This document shows, in pieces, positions 8,227-16,878 of a DNA stretch of 64,000 nucleotides (the first letter of the stretch is position 1; every line of letters begins with the position of its first letter). The DNA is from RYN-230 sp963782185 (GTDB lineage: Bacteria > Actinomycetota > Actinomycetes > Streptosporangiales > Streptosporangiaceae), in contig CAWAJB010000015.1 in assembly GCA_963782185.1 (NCBI GenBank), positions 124,001-188,000 on the forward strand, written 5' to 3'. The notes beneath the pieces are model-generated. The model was not told the origin of the DNA, ran no database searches, and was given only the letters and a program-made list of their open reading frames with translations. The position numbers and the translations under genes are program-made.

Positions 8227-9141
8227 ATGACAGCAACCCAGCCCGCCCCCGCGGATGCCCCGTTTGGCCGGATGCTGACCGCGATGATCACGCCGATGAC
8301 CGCCGACGGCGGCGTCGACTACGACGGAGCCGCCCGCCTCGCCACCTATCTGGTCGACGAGATGCGCAATGACGGCCTGGTGATCAGCGGGACCACCGGC
8401 GAGTCGCCGACGACCACGGATTCCGAGAAAGAACGGCTGCTCCGGGCCGTGATCGAGGCGGTGGGCGACCGGGCCGCCGTCGTCGCCGGGGTTGGTACCA
8501 ACGACACCGCGCACACCTGCGAGCTGGCCCGTCAGGCCGAGCGCGCCGGGGCGTCCGGACTGCTCCTGGTCACGCCGTACTACAACAAGCCGCCGCAGAG
8601 CGGGCTCGTGGCTCACTTCACCCGGGCCGCGGACGCGACCGGCCTGCCGGTGATCCTGTACGACATACCGGGCCGGACGGCGACGGCCATCGCCACCGAG
8701 ACCCTGCTCCAGCTGGCTGAGCACCCGCGGATCGTGGCCGTCAAGGACGCCAAGGGTGATCTGGGCGCGGGCTCCACGGTCATGCTGGCGACCGACCTCG
8801 TCTTCTACTGCGGGGACGACATGCTGAACCTGCCCTGGCTCTCGGTCGGGGCGGCTGGCTTCGTGAGCGTGGTCGGTCATGTGGCAGGCGACCGGCTGCA
8901 CGAGATGATCGAGGCGTACCGGGCGGGACGTGTCGGCGAGGCCCGGCAGATCCACTACGACATGCTGCCGCTCTACACCGGCATCATGACCCGCACCCAG
9001 GGCGTGATCACGATCAAGGCGGCGCTGGGCCTGCTGGGGCTGCCCGGCGGCCCGGTCCGCGGCCCGCTGATCGATGCGACGCCGGCACAGATCGAACAAC
9101 TGCGAGCCGACCTGGTCGCTGGAGGCGTGAAAATCAAGTGA
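8227..9141 (+). CDS. dapA: 4-hydroxy-tetrahydrodipicolinate synthase
   Basis: It condenses pyruvate with aspartate semialdehyde, the first committed step of the diaminopimelate/lysine pathway in the cytosol. The 304-residue TIM-barrel protein has the GTTGES loop (55-60), catalytic Tyr145 in ILYDIPGR and Schiff-base Lys173 in VAVKDAKGD, matching E. coli Tyr133 and Lys161 with a constant offset of 12. The stop overlaps the GTG of rnj (GTGA). The dapA-rnj pair is a standard actinobacterial arrangement. dapF of the same pathway lies 38 kb away in this window. Confidence 0.97.
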   Translation: MTATQPAPADAPFGRMLTAMITPMTADGGVDYDGAARLATYLVDEMRNDGLVISGTTGESPTTTDSEKERLLRAVIEAVGDRAAVVAGVGTNDTAHTCELARQAERAGASGLLLVTPYYNKPPQSGLVAHFTRAADATGLPVILYDIPGRTATAIATETLLQLAEHPRIVAVKDAKGDLGAGSTVMLATDLVFYCGDDMLNLPWLSVGAAGFVSVVGHVAGDRLHEMIEAYRAGRVGEARQIHYDMLPLYTGIMTRTQGVITIKAALGLLGLPGGPVRGPLIDATPAQIEQLRADLVAGGVKIK

Positions 9142-10832
9142 GTCACCCCCATCCGGAGCTCGGCACCTCGCCGGCTCTCCCGTCCGGCACCCTGCGCATC
9201 GTGGGCCTCGGTGGCCTGGGCGAGATCGGCCGGAACATGACCGTGTTCGAGTACGAGGGCCGCCTGCTGATCGTGGACTGCGGGGTGCTTTTCCCCGAGC
9301 CGGACCAGCCTGGTGTGGACCTGATCCTGCCCGACTTCACCTCGCTGGACGGCCGGCTCGATGACATCGAGGCGATGGTGCTCACCCACGCGCACGAGGA
9401 CCACATCGGCGCGGTGCCCTACCTGCTCCGGCGGCGGGACAACATTCCCCTGGTCGGCTCGCGGCTGACCCTGGCCCTGATCCGGAGCAAGCTCACCGAG
9501 CACCGGATCACGCCGGCCGTGATCGAGGTCGCCGAGGGCGGACGCCAGTCGTTCGGCCCGTTCGACCTGGAGTTCTTCGCGGTCAACCACTCGATCCCGG
9601 ACGCGCTCGCGGTGGCCCTGACCACCCCGGCGGGCGTGGTGCTGCACACCGGCGACTTCAAGATGGACCAGCTGCCGCTGGACGGCCGGCTGACGGACCT
9701 GGGCGGTTTCGCCCGCCGCGGGTCCGAGGGTGTCAACCTGCTGATGTCCGACTCCACCAACGCCGAGGTCCCCGGCATCGTCACCAGCGAGCGGGCCATC
9801 TCGCCGGTCCTCAACGAGATCTTCGCGAGCACGCAGCAGCGGATCATCGTGGCCTGCTTCGCCAGCCACGTGCACCGGGTCCAGCAGGTGCTCGACGCCG
9901 CCGCCGCGCACGGCCGCAAAGTGGCCTTCGTGGGCCGCTCCATGGTGCGGAACATGGGCGTGGCGCGCGATCTCGGGTACCTGCGGGTCCCCTCGGTCCG
10001 CGGCGGCCTGCTGGTGGACCCGCGCGATGCCGAGGGCCTGCCGCCCGGCGAGGTCGTGCTGGTCTGCACCGGGTCGCAGGGCGAGCCGATGTCGGCGCTG
10101 TCCCGGATGGCCGCCCGGGATCACCCCATCCGGATCGCCGAGGGCGACACGGTCATCCTGGCCTCCTCGCTGATCCCGGGCAACGAGTCCGCCGTGTACC
10201 GGGTGATCAACGAGCTGACCCGGTGGGGCGCCCGGGTGGTGCACAAGGGCAACGCGCTGGTGCACGTGTCCGGCCACGCACCCGCCGGTGAGCTGCTGTA
10301 CGTGCTGAACCAGGTGAAGCCGCGCAACTTCATGCCGGTACACGGGGAGTGGCGGCACCTGCGGGCCCACGCTCAGCTGGCTGAGCTCACCGGCGTCCCG
10401 CGCGGCAACATCGTGATCGCTGAGGACGGCGTGGTGGTTGACCTGGCCCAGGGCCAGGCCACGGTGGTGGGCAAGGTGCCATGCGGCTACGTCTACGTGG
10501 ACGGCCTCTCCGTCGGCGAGGTGACCGAGACCTCGCTGAAGGACCGCCGGATCCTCGGCGAGGAAGGGTTCCTGTCCGTGGTCATCGTCGTCGACTCGAC
10601 CACCGGCAAGCTCGTGGCCGGGCCGGAGATCCACGCGCGCGGGTCAGGTATCGACGACTCCGCGCTCAGCGACGTCCGGCCCAGGATCGAGGAAGCGCTG
10701 GCGCGCGCGGCCGCGGACGGGATCAACGACGCCCACCAGCTGGGCCAGCTGGTCCGGCGCACCGTCGGGCGCTGGGTGAATGACAGTTACCGGCGGCGGC
10801 CGATGATCATCCCGGTGGTCATCGAGGTCTGA
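9138..10832 (+). CDS. rnj: Ribonuclease J
   Basis: A metallo-beta-lactamase/beta-CASP ribonuclease with 5'-3' exo- and endonuclease activity in RNA processing and decay. The 564-residue length is normal for the family. The zinc-binding motif HAHEDH is at 84-89, followed by the beta-CASP region and the C-terminal HVSGHA segment. The GTG start overlaps the dapA stop. The last 14 bases overlap the convergent HD-domain gene, so no terminator separates the two. The genome also encodes RNase Y (40200), so two different mRNA-decay initiators are present. Confidence 0.96.
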   Translation: MSHPHPELGTSPALPSGTLRIVGLGGLGEIGRNMTVFEYEGRLLIVDCGVLFPEPDQPGVDLILPDFTSLDGRLDDIEAMVLTHAHEDHIGAVPYLLRRRDNIPLVGSRLTLALIRSKLTEHRITPAVIEVAEGGRQSFGPFDLEFFAVNHSIPDALAVALTTPAGVVLHTGDFKMDQLPLDGRLTDLGGFARRGSEGVNLLMSDSTNAEVPGIVTSERAISPVLNEIFASTQQRIIVACFASHVHRVQQVLDAAAAHGRKVAFVGRSMVRNMGVARDLGYLRVPSVRGGLLVDPRDAEGLPPGEVVLVCTGSQGEPMSALSRMAARDHPIRIAEGDTVILASSLIPGNESAVYRVINELTRWGARVVHKGNALVHVSGHAPAGELLYVLNQVKPRNFMPVHGEWRHLRAHAQLAELTGVPRGNIVIAEDGVVVDLAQGQATVVGKVPCGYVYVDGLSVGEVTETSLKDRRILGEEGFLSVVIVVDSTTGKLVAGPEIHARGSGIDDSALSDVRPRIEEALARAAADGINDAHQLGQLVRRTVGRWVNDSYRRRPMIIPVVIEV

Positions 10833-11400
10833 GGGCGCCAGTCTCGTCCTGGCGGGCCAGGTGGCGGAGCAGCCGCTGGTAGTAGGCGAACGCGGGCACG
10901 ATCGCGCCGGGGTCCTTGGCCGCGTCGTCCCAGCGGCGCAGCCGCAGCGCGGGCTGGCACCACGGGCTGGCCTCGAACCCGGCGGACTCCGCCGGGGTCA
11001 TCGGGCCGCCCTGGACGCGCAGCGTGTGCACGGAGGCCGGGGACAGCGCGCCGAAGTACCCCGGTTCCACGGCGCACAGGTAGCGCTTGGCCGCGACATG
11101 CAGCCGGACCGGCTCGGTCACCCCGGGCCCGAACCACTGCGCCAGCCAGTCCGCGCCCTGGTCACCGTGCCGGCTGTCGGTGCCGGCCATCAGCTCGCGG
11201 CCGCTGACCGTCCCGGTGAAATGTCCCACGTCATGCAGCAGGGCCCCGGCGACCAGCTCAGGTGCCGCGCCAGCCCCCTCGGCCAGGGCCGCGGCCTGGA
11301 GCATGTGCTGGGCCTGGGTCACCGCCTCGCCGGGATACCCGCGGGCGCCCTCAGCGGCGAAGAGGTCCGTGATGACCCGTACCGGGTCGGGTGCTGTCAT
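10819..11400 (-). CDS. HD-domain oxygenase of the PhnZ type
   Basis: This 193-residue HD-fold protein has the residues expected of the mixed-valent di-iron oxygenase PhnZ: Y22 and E25, H32, H56-D57 (LLHDVGHF), H78, H101, K105 and D158, in the same order and nearly the same spacing as in PhnZ, as remembered. PhnZ oxidatively cleaves a hydroxylated aminophosphonate; other members act on different small substrates. No PhnY or phosphonate genes lie nearby, so the substrate is open. The ATG has GGAAGGA upstream. It is convergent with rnj (14-base overlap) and divergent from ftsK. Confidence 0.75.
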   Translation of the reverse strand: MTAPDPVRVITDLFAAEGARGYPGEAVTQAQHMLQAAALAEGAGAAPELVAGALLHDVGHFTGTVSGRELMAGTDSRHGDQGADWLAQWFGPGVTEPVRLHVAAKRYLCAVEPGYFGALSPASVHTLRVQGGPMTPAESAGFEASPWCQPALRLRRWDDAAKDPGAIVPAFAYYQRLLRHLARQDETGALRPR

Positions 11401-11625
11401 GTCGGGTCCTTCCCGGAGGGCTGGTCATGGGTATTCCGCTCATGATCGTCGCTGGGAGATTCCCTCCACAGTGGCCTGCCAGAACGCCCCTGCCAACGGG
11501 CAGCGCCGAGTGTTCGCGGACCCGCCAGACCAGCGATAGCCGCCGTTCACCCGGGCCAGAAGATCATGGCGACACGCCCGCCGGCTTGCGGCTGCACCAC
11601 GCCGATCGTGGGTACTTTGGGCATC

Positions 11626-14600
11626 ATGGCTACTCGTGTCGCTAAGGGCACCCCCCGCCCCAGGGCGGGCGCGCCGGGCGGGCAGGCGCGCCCGGCGGCC
11701 GGGCAGGCCCGCGCGTCGGACGGGCAGGCGCGCACGTCCGGTGGTGCCGGGCGGCCCGCCAGCACGCGGACGGGTACCAGCCGGAACGCGATGCCCGCGC
11801 GCCCCCGCCAGGGCCAGGGCCAGGGCCGCAGCGGCCCCTCCCGCGCCGGGCGCAACCGGCAGAACCGGGCGGGAAAGGGCAGGAAGCGGCAGCCGAGCAA
11901 GCGGCGCTCCCGGAGGGCGGCAGCGCGGCCGCCGCAGCGGACCGCAGATCCGATCCTGATCCTGGCGGGCTGGCTGGCCCGCGTGGTGGCCGGGCTGTGG
12001 ATGGTGGTCGCGCACGCGGCCGGGTTCGGCGCGCGGAGGTTCGGGAACAGCGCACGGGACCTGGACCCGCTGCACCAGCGGGACGGCGTGGGCCTGGCCT
12101 TCCTGGCGGCGGCCCTCATCGTGGCCGCCACCACCTGGTTCCACCTGCACAATCTCGCCGGGCGGATGCTGGCTGACCTGTTCCTCGGCGCGTTCGGCTC
12201 GGCCGCCTGGACCGTGCCCATCCTGCTGGGCCTGCTCGCCTGGCGGTTCCTGCGCCACCCCGACCGCAACGCGCAGACCGGGCGGATGGTGATCGGCTGG
12301 ACCTGCCTGCTGCTGGGCGGCCTCGGCCTGGTGCACATCGCGGCGGGCACGCCGCAGCCGGCCGCCGGGGAGAGCGCGATGCGGTCCGGCGCCGGCCTGA
12401 TCGGCTTCGCCGTGTCGGCCCCGCTGGTGGCCGGGCTGACGCCGTGGATCGCCGCGCCGCTGCTCGCGCTGGTCAGCGGGTTCGGGCTGCTGGTGATCAC
12501 CGGGACCCCGGTGCACCGGGTACCTGACCGGCTCGCCGAACTGCGCGGCTTCACCCAGCGGGCGGGTCAGCCAGACCTGGACGAGAAGGACGCGACCCTC
12601 GGCGAGATCGAGGGCGCCGGGGGAACCGGCCCGCTGCCGCGAAACGGCCGCAAGCGGCCACCGGCCATCGAAGCCGGCGACCACCACCGGCCCTACGACA
12701 CGCCGATCCTCGGGGACGGCCCGGCCGGGAAGACAGCAGGTACTGGTCGCCTGCGGCGCGGGGCGGCGGCGCCCCAGCCCGGGGACGCGGCGCCCCAGCC
12801 CGGGGAGGCGGCGGCCGCCGAGGACCCGGATGAGTCCCTGCTCGGCGCGCTGGGCTTCGGGCCAGCGGGCGCCCCGGCCGCGCACGAGTCCGGGCACGAG
12901 ACCGCCCGGGCGGCGTACGACGGCGCCGCCCGGCCCGACGCGAGCGCCCACGACCTCACGGGCCTGGCCCGGGGCGAGCAGCTGACCCTGTCCGGGTCGG
13001 CCGAGTCCAGCTACATCCTGCCGCCGATGGCGCTGCTCAAGCCGGGCAGCGCGCCCAGGGAGCGGACCCGGGCCAACGATGTGGTCGTCCGGGCGCTGAC
13101 CGAGGTGCTGGAGCAATTCGAGGTGGACGCGCGGGTTACTGATTTCAAGCGCGGCCCCACGGTGACCAGATACGAGATCGAGCTGGGCCCCGCAGTGAAG
13201 GTCGAGCGGGTCACCGCGCTGACTAAGAACATCGCCTACGCGGTGAAGAGCGCCGACGTGCGGATCATTTCCCCGATCCCGGGTAAGTCCGCGATCGGCG
13301 TCGAGATCCCGAATGCGGACAAGGAGATCGTCAGCCTGGGCGATGTGCTGCGTTCCCCGGTGGCGGTCAACGACCACCATCCGATGGTGGTGGGCCTGGG
13401 CAAGGACGTCGAGGGCCGGACCGTGGTAGCGAACCTGGCCAAGATGCCGCACATGCTGATCGCGGGCGCGACCGGCGCCGGCAAGGCCCTGGCCCTTGAC
13501 ACCCCGATTCCTACCCCCGACGGCTGGACAACGATGGGGGATGTCCAGGCAGGCGATCAGGTCTTTGACGACCATGGGCAACCGTGCACGGTGGTTGGCA
13601 CGACCCCGGTCATGCATGGGCGTCCGTGCTATGAGATCGAGTTCTCTGATGGCGCCGTCATCGTGGCCGACGCGGAGCACCTGTGGCAGACCGACTCGGC
13701 GGCAGGGCGTCAGCAACACGCCCGACCTCCGCGCGAGACGCAATATTGGCCGTCGGCGGATGTCGCTCGCATTGCCGAGCGGGCGGCCGAGGCACTGAGT
13801 GAACCGGACCGCCTGACCGGGACCGCCGAGGTTCTGGGCGATGTGGGCACTCAGTTCCGCAACGTGCTCTACCAGGTCGTCATGGACCTGCCCAAGGAGG
13901 GCCGGGTGATCCGGCCAACCTACCGGCGAGGCGGACGCGAGGTCGGGTTCTGGGCCCAGGCGTACTCCCGCCATCTCGTCTACAAGGCGCTCGCGGAACG
14001 CGTCGGTGCCGGTGGCGGTCGCGCTCGGCAAGCCGACGCCGAGCCAGTCACGACCAGGCAGATTGCCGGGTCGCTTCGGCATTGGGGGCGATTCAACCAT
14101 TCGGTCGTGGTATGCCGGCCTCTTCGCTACCCGGAGCGAGATCTGCCGGTGGCCCCCTATACGTTCGGCTGCTGGCTGGGGGACGGGACGACGATGAGTG
14201 CTGGCTTTACCTGTGCTGATGAGGAGATTCTTGATCAGATCCGTGAGGACGGCTACGTGGTCACCCACCATGCCAGTACCCGGATGCAGTACACGATCTC
14301 GAACCGCCCTGAGCGTGAGCGGCGCATCGCCGAGGCGCTTGACTTCGCAGGTCAGGGGATGGGGGTTGGCCAAGCTGCCCTCCAGGCTGGCGTCGGTCTT
14401 TCCGCTGTGTTCCAGGCAGCCGAAGGCCGCTTCCCGCGGGGTCGCAAAGGCTGTACCGCTCCGTCCCCACCTCCCCGCGAGCGTTACCGGACGCTTCGAG
14501 AGATATTCCGCGAGGTTGGGGTCAAGCACATCCCCGAGGCGTATCTGCATGCGTCGGTCTCGCAGCGCCGTGCTCTGCTCGCCGGACTGCTGGACACGGA

Positions 14601-15948
14601 CGGCTATTGCAACCCGAGTGGAACGGTTGAGTTCGCGGTCACTAATTGTGATCTCGCATACGGGGTCCTGGAGCTGACGCTGGGCCTGGGGTATAAGGCC
14701 ACGCTCCGGACCAGGTCCTGCAAAGGTCGGCGCATGGACACCTCGACCGTCTATGTGGTCGCCTTCACTCCGGGCGAGGCGGTGTTCCGGCTCAGCCGTA
14801 AGCTGGCCCGGCAACGCCAGGTCAAGCCAGCCAGCCCGGCCCGGCGGCGCTACATAGTGGATGTGCGGCCGGTCGAATCCGTACCAGTTCGCTGCATTCA
14901 AGTCGATAGCCATAGCCGCCTGTACCTGGCTAGTCGTTCATGCATCCCTACGCACAATTCGACCTGCATTAATGGCCTGATAACTTCTGTGTTGCTGCGG
15001 GCCACGCCGGAATACGTCCGGATGATCCTGGTTGACCCCAAGCGAGTCGAGCTGGCCATTTATCAGGGAATACCGCATCTTTACACGCCTATCATCACCA
15101 ATCCGAAGAAAGCGGCCGAGGCGCTGCAATGGGTGGTCGGCGAAATGGACCGCCGTTATGACGATCTGGCGGCATTCGGCTTCCGGCACGTTGACGACTT
15201 CAACAAGGCAGTGCGCGCGGGCAAGCTGACGGTGCAGCCGGGTAGCGAACGCGTGTTCACGCCCTATCCGTACCTGGTGGTCATCGTGGACGAGCTCGCC
15301 GACCTGATGATGGTCGCCCCGCGTGACGTCGAGGACTCGGTGGTGCGCATCACCCAGCTGGCCCGGGCCGCCGGGATCCACCTCGTGCTGGCGACCCAGC
15401 GGCCCAGCGTGGACGTGGTGACCGGGCTCATCAAGGCGAACGTGCCGTCGCGGCTGGCCTTCGCCACCTCCAGCCTGACCGACAGCCGCGTCATCCTGGA
15501 TCAGCCGGGCGCGGAGAAACTGGTCGGGCAGGGTGACTGCCTGTTCCTGCCGATGGGCGCCAGCAAGCCGCTGCGCCTGCAGAACGCCTTCGTCACGGAG
15601 AAAGAGATCCGCGAGGTGGTCAGCCACTGCACCAAGCAGGCGCAGCCCACCTACCGGGAGGACGTGGCCGCGCCCGAGGGCAAGCAGCGGGAGATCGACG
15701 CCGACATCGGCGACGATCTGGAGCTCCTGACGCAGGCGGCCGAGCTGGTCATCCGGACCCAGTTCGGCTCCACGTCCATGCTGCAGCGCAAGCTGCGGGT
15801 CGGCTTCGCCAAGGCGGGCCGCCTGATGGACCTGCTGGAGAGCCGCAGCATCGTCGGGCCGAGCGAGGGCTCGAAGGCCAGGGATGTGCTCGTGCGCCCA
15901 GATGACCTGGACAGCGTGGTTGATTCGCTGCGGGGCGGGCAGGACTGA
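11626..15948 (+). CDS. ftsK: DNA translocase FtsK with an intein in the Walker A motif
   Basis: FtsK pumps DNA at the division septum and clears the chromosome terminus. The open frame begins at 11566, but ATG 11626 (MATRVAKG) gives the usual short basic N-terminus and is preferred. A basic leader of about 100 residues is followed by four or five membrane segments between residues 110 and 292, an acidic Ala/Pro linker containing a short APQPG repeat, the alpha/beta motor and a C-terminal gamma winged-helix domain. The P-loop GATGAGK ends at Lys620, and a 491-residue intein (13486-14958) separates it from STCING. Without the intein the host protein is about 949 residues. Splicing must occur for an active ATPase. 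The C-extein just after the intein has unusual codon use. Confidence 0.95.
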   Translation: MATRVAKGTPRPRAGAPGGQARPAAGQARASDGQARTSGGAGRPASTRTGTSRNAMPARPRQGQGQGRSGPSRAGRNRQNRAGKGRKRQPSKRRSRRAAARPPQRTADPILILAGWLARVVAGLWMVVAHAAGFGARRFGNSARDLDPLHQRDGVGLAFLAAALIVAATTWFHLHNLAGRMLADLFLGAFGSAAWTVPILLGLLAWRFLRHPDRNAQTGRMVIGWTCLLLGGLGLVHIAAGTPQPAAGESAMRSGAGLIGFAVSAPLVAGLTPWIAAPLLALVSGFGLLVITGTPVHRVPDRLAELRGFTQRAGQPDLDEKDATLGEIEGAGGTGPLPRNGRKRPPAIEAGDHHRPYDTPILGDGPAGKTAGTGRLRRGAAAPQPGDAAPQPGEAAAAEDPDESLLGALGFGPAGAPAAHESGHETARAAYDGAARPDASAHDLTGLARGEQLTLSGSAESSYILPPMALLKPGSAPRERTRANDVVVRALTEVLEQFEVDARVTDFKRGPTVTRYEIELGPAVKVERVTALTKNIAYAVKSADVRIISPIPGKSAIGVEIPNADKEIVSLGDVLRSPVAVNDHHPMVVGLGKDVEGRTVVANLAKMPHMLIAGATGAGKALALDTPIPTPDGWTTMGDVQAGDQVFDDHGQPCTVVGTTPVMHGRPCYEIEFSDGAVIVADAEHLWQTDSAAGRQQHARPPRETQYWPSADVARIAERAAEALSEPDRLTGTAEVLGDVGTQFRNVLYQVVMDLPKEGRVIRPTYRRGGREVGFWAQAYSRHLVYKALAERVGAGGGRARQADAEPVTTRQIAGSLRHWGRFNHSVVVCRPLRYPERDLPVAPYTFGCWLGDGTTMSAGFTCADEEILDQIREDGYVVTHHASTRMQYTISNRPERERRIAEALDFAGQGMGVGQAALQAGVGLSAVFQAAEGRFPRGRKGCTAPSPPPRERYRTLREIFREVGVKHIPEAYLHASVSQRRALLAGLLDTDGYCNPSGTVEFAVTNCDLAYGVLELTLGLGYKATLRTRSCKGRRMDTSTVYVVAFTPGEAVFRLSRKLARQRQVKPASPARRRYIVDVRPVESVPVRCIQVDSHSRLYLASRSCIPTHNSTCINGLITSVLLRATPEYVRMILVDPKRVELAIYQGIPHLYTPIITNPKKAAEALQWVVGEMDRRYDDLAAFGFRHVDDFNKAVRAGKLTVQPGSERVFTPYPYLVVIVDELADLMMVAPRDVEDSVVRITQLARAAGIHLVLATQRPSVDVVTGLIKANVPSRLAFATSSLTDSRVILDQPGAEKLVGQGDCLFLPMGASKPLRLQNAFVTEKEIREVVSHCTKQAQPTYREDVAAPEGKQREIDADIGDDLELLTQAAELVIRTQFGSTSMLQRKLRVGFAKAGRLMDLLESRSIVGPSEGSKARDVLVRPDDLDSVVDSLRGGQD
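13486..14958 (+). mobile_element. FtsK intein, class 3-like, LAGLIDADG type, P-loop insertion
   Basis: This 491-residue intein sits between the P-loop Lys and Ser of FtsK. The first residue is Ala (ALALDTPIPTPDGW), not Cys or Ser. It has the class 3 set: Trp67 in AEHLWQT (block B), Cys470 in VRCIQVD (block F) and Thr489 in PTHN, ending at Asn491 before Ser of the C-extein. LAGLIDADG motifs are WLGDG (230-234) and GLLDTDG (367-373). Between them a segment around 288-312 (GQAALQAGVGLSAVF) resembles a helix-turn-helix. Related to the first RecA intein, with which it shares ALALDTPIPT and the VP(T/V)RCIQVD region. Endonuclease activity is not proven, but both DOD aspartates are present. Confidence 0.88.
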
Positions 15949-15955
15949 TCTAGGC

Positions 15956-15973
15956 CACGGCATCTGCGCCGTG
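15956..15973 (+). terminator. Weak hairpin after ftsK
   Basis: CACGGC (15956-15961) and GCCGTG (15968-15973) form a 6-base stem with a 6-base loop 8 bases after the ftsK stop. No T-run follows, so it is only a candidate terminator or processing site. Confidence 0.3.
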
Positions 15974-16090
15974 TCCGAGGGGATGTCTACACTTGTTAGC
16001 GGCCCGGATATTTGGCGGGCTGCTCGCATCCGGTTACTGCTCCCGCACCCCGGGGCGGTGCGCAGTGCGATATGGCAGTGGAGGCGTGGC

Positions 16091-16843
16091 GTGAGCATTG
16101 GTGACGCCCTGGCAGATGCACGCCGCCAGGCGGGTCTCACCATTACGCAGGTTAGCCAGAGAACCTGCATCAGAGAGACGATCATCCGGGGGATGGAGCA
16201 CGACGATTTCTCCGCTTGCGGCGGTGATTTCTATGCCCGGGGGCACATCCGCAGCGTCGCGCGGGCCGTGGGGGCCGACGACGGGGAGCTGATCCGCGAG
16301 TACGACGCCCTGCACGGGGCGCCGCAGGCGATCCGGGCCGCGGACGTGTTCGAGCCGGCCACGCCCATCAAGATCAAGGAGCGGCGGCGGCCCAACTGGA
16401 GCCTGGCCATGGTCCTGGTCCTGGCGGTGATCGCCGGGTACGGGATCTACCGTGTGGTGGACTCGACCTCGTCGCCCCACGCGCGGGCCCAGGCCAGCTC
16501 GGGACGGCTGGCGCCGCAGCACCACACCCAGCCCACCGGGGTGGCGTCCACGCCCCCGTCCGCGACGCCCTCGCCTGCCGTGAGCCATTCCGTGACGGTC
16601 AGCCTCACCGCGATCCAGGACTGCTGGGTCGAGTTCACCAGGCCGAACGGCCGGTTCCTCTCCCAGGCCTACGTGGTCGGGGGGAACTCGAAGACCTGGA
16701 CCTTCGCCCGGGCGGTGAACATGGACATCGGCAATCCCGCGGGGATCGTGCTCATCGTCAACGGCAAGAAACTGGGCTCGCCCGGGCCCGCGGGCCAGCC
16801 TGTGACGCTGAGCCTGGGACCCGGGAAGCCGGTCGCCGGCTAA
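16091..16843 (+). CDS. RodZ-like membrane protein (HTH plus DUF4115)
   Basis: This 250-residue protein has a cytoplasmic Xre-type helix-turn-helix (about 1-65), a basic stretch, one membrane helix (103-122), a Pro/Ser/Thr-rich linker and a DUF4115 domain (about 169-248). That is the RodZ domain order, a morphogenesis factor that links MreB to the envelope in rods; in actinomycetes this gene commonly lies between ftsK and rimO and its role is less clear. The start GTG 16091 has GGAGG 6 bases upstream; the longer open frame back to 15884 would overlap ftsK and was rejected. Confidence 0.85.
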   Translation: MSIGDALADARRQAGLTITQVSQRTCIRETIIRGMEHDDFSACGGDFYARGHIRSVARAVGADDGELIREYDALHGAPQAIRAADVFEPATPIKIKERRRPNWSLAMVLVLAVIAGYGIYRVVDSTSSPHARAQASSGRLAPQHHTQPTGVASTPPSATPSPAVSHSVTVSLTAIQDCWVEFTRPNGRFLSQAYVVGGNSKTWTFARAVNMDIGNPAGIVLIVNGKKLGSPGPAGQPVTLSLGPGKPVAG

Positions 16844-16878
16844 CTGCAGCACCAGGGTGCTTACCGTAGTCTTCCGGT

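Noticed and set aside
8973..10634. 553-codon minus-strand frame opposite rnj
   Set aside because: Antisense shadow of RNase J with His/Arg/Gly-rich sequence.
11440..14913. 1157-codon open frame on the minus strand opposite ftsK and its intein
   Set aside because: It is a shadow of GC-rich codon bias; its translation is Arg/Gly/Pro/His-rich without domains, while the plus strand encodes an unmistakable FtsK.
13486..14958. Reading the FtsK insertion as a separate homing endonuclease gene
   Set aside because: It is in frame with both exteins, has splice-junction residues at both ends and no own start or stop.
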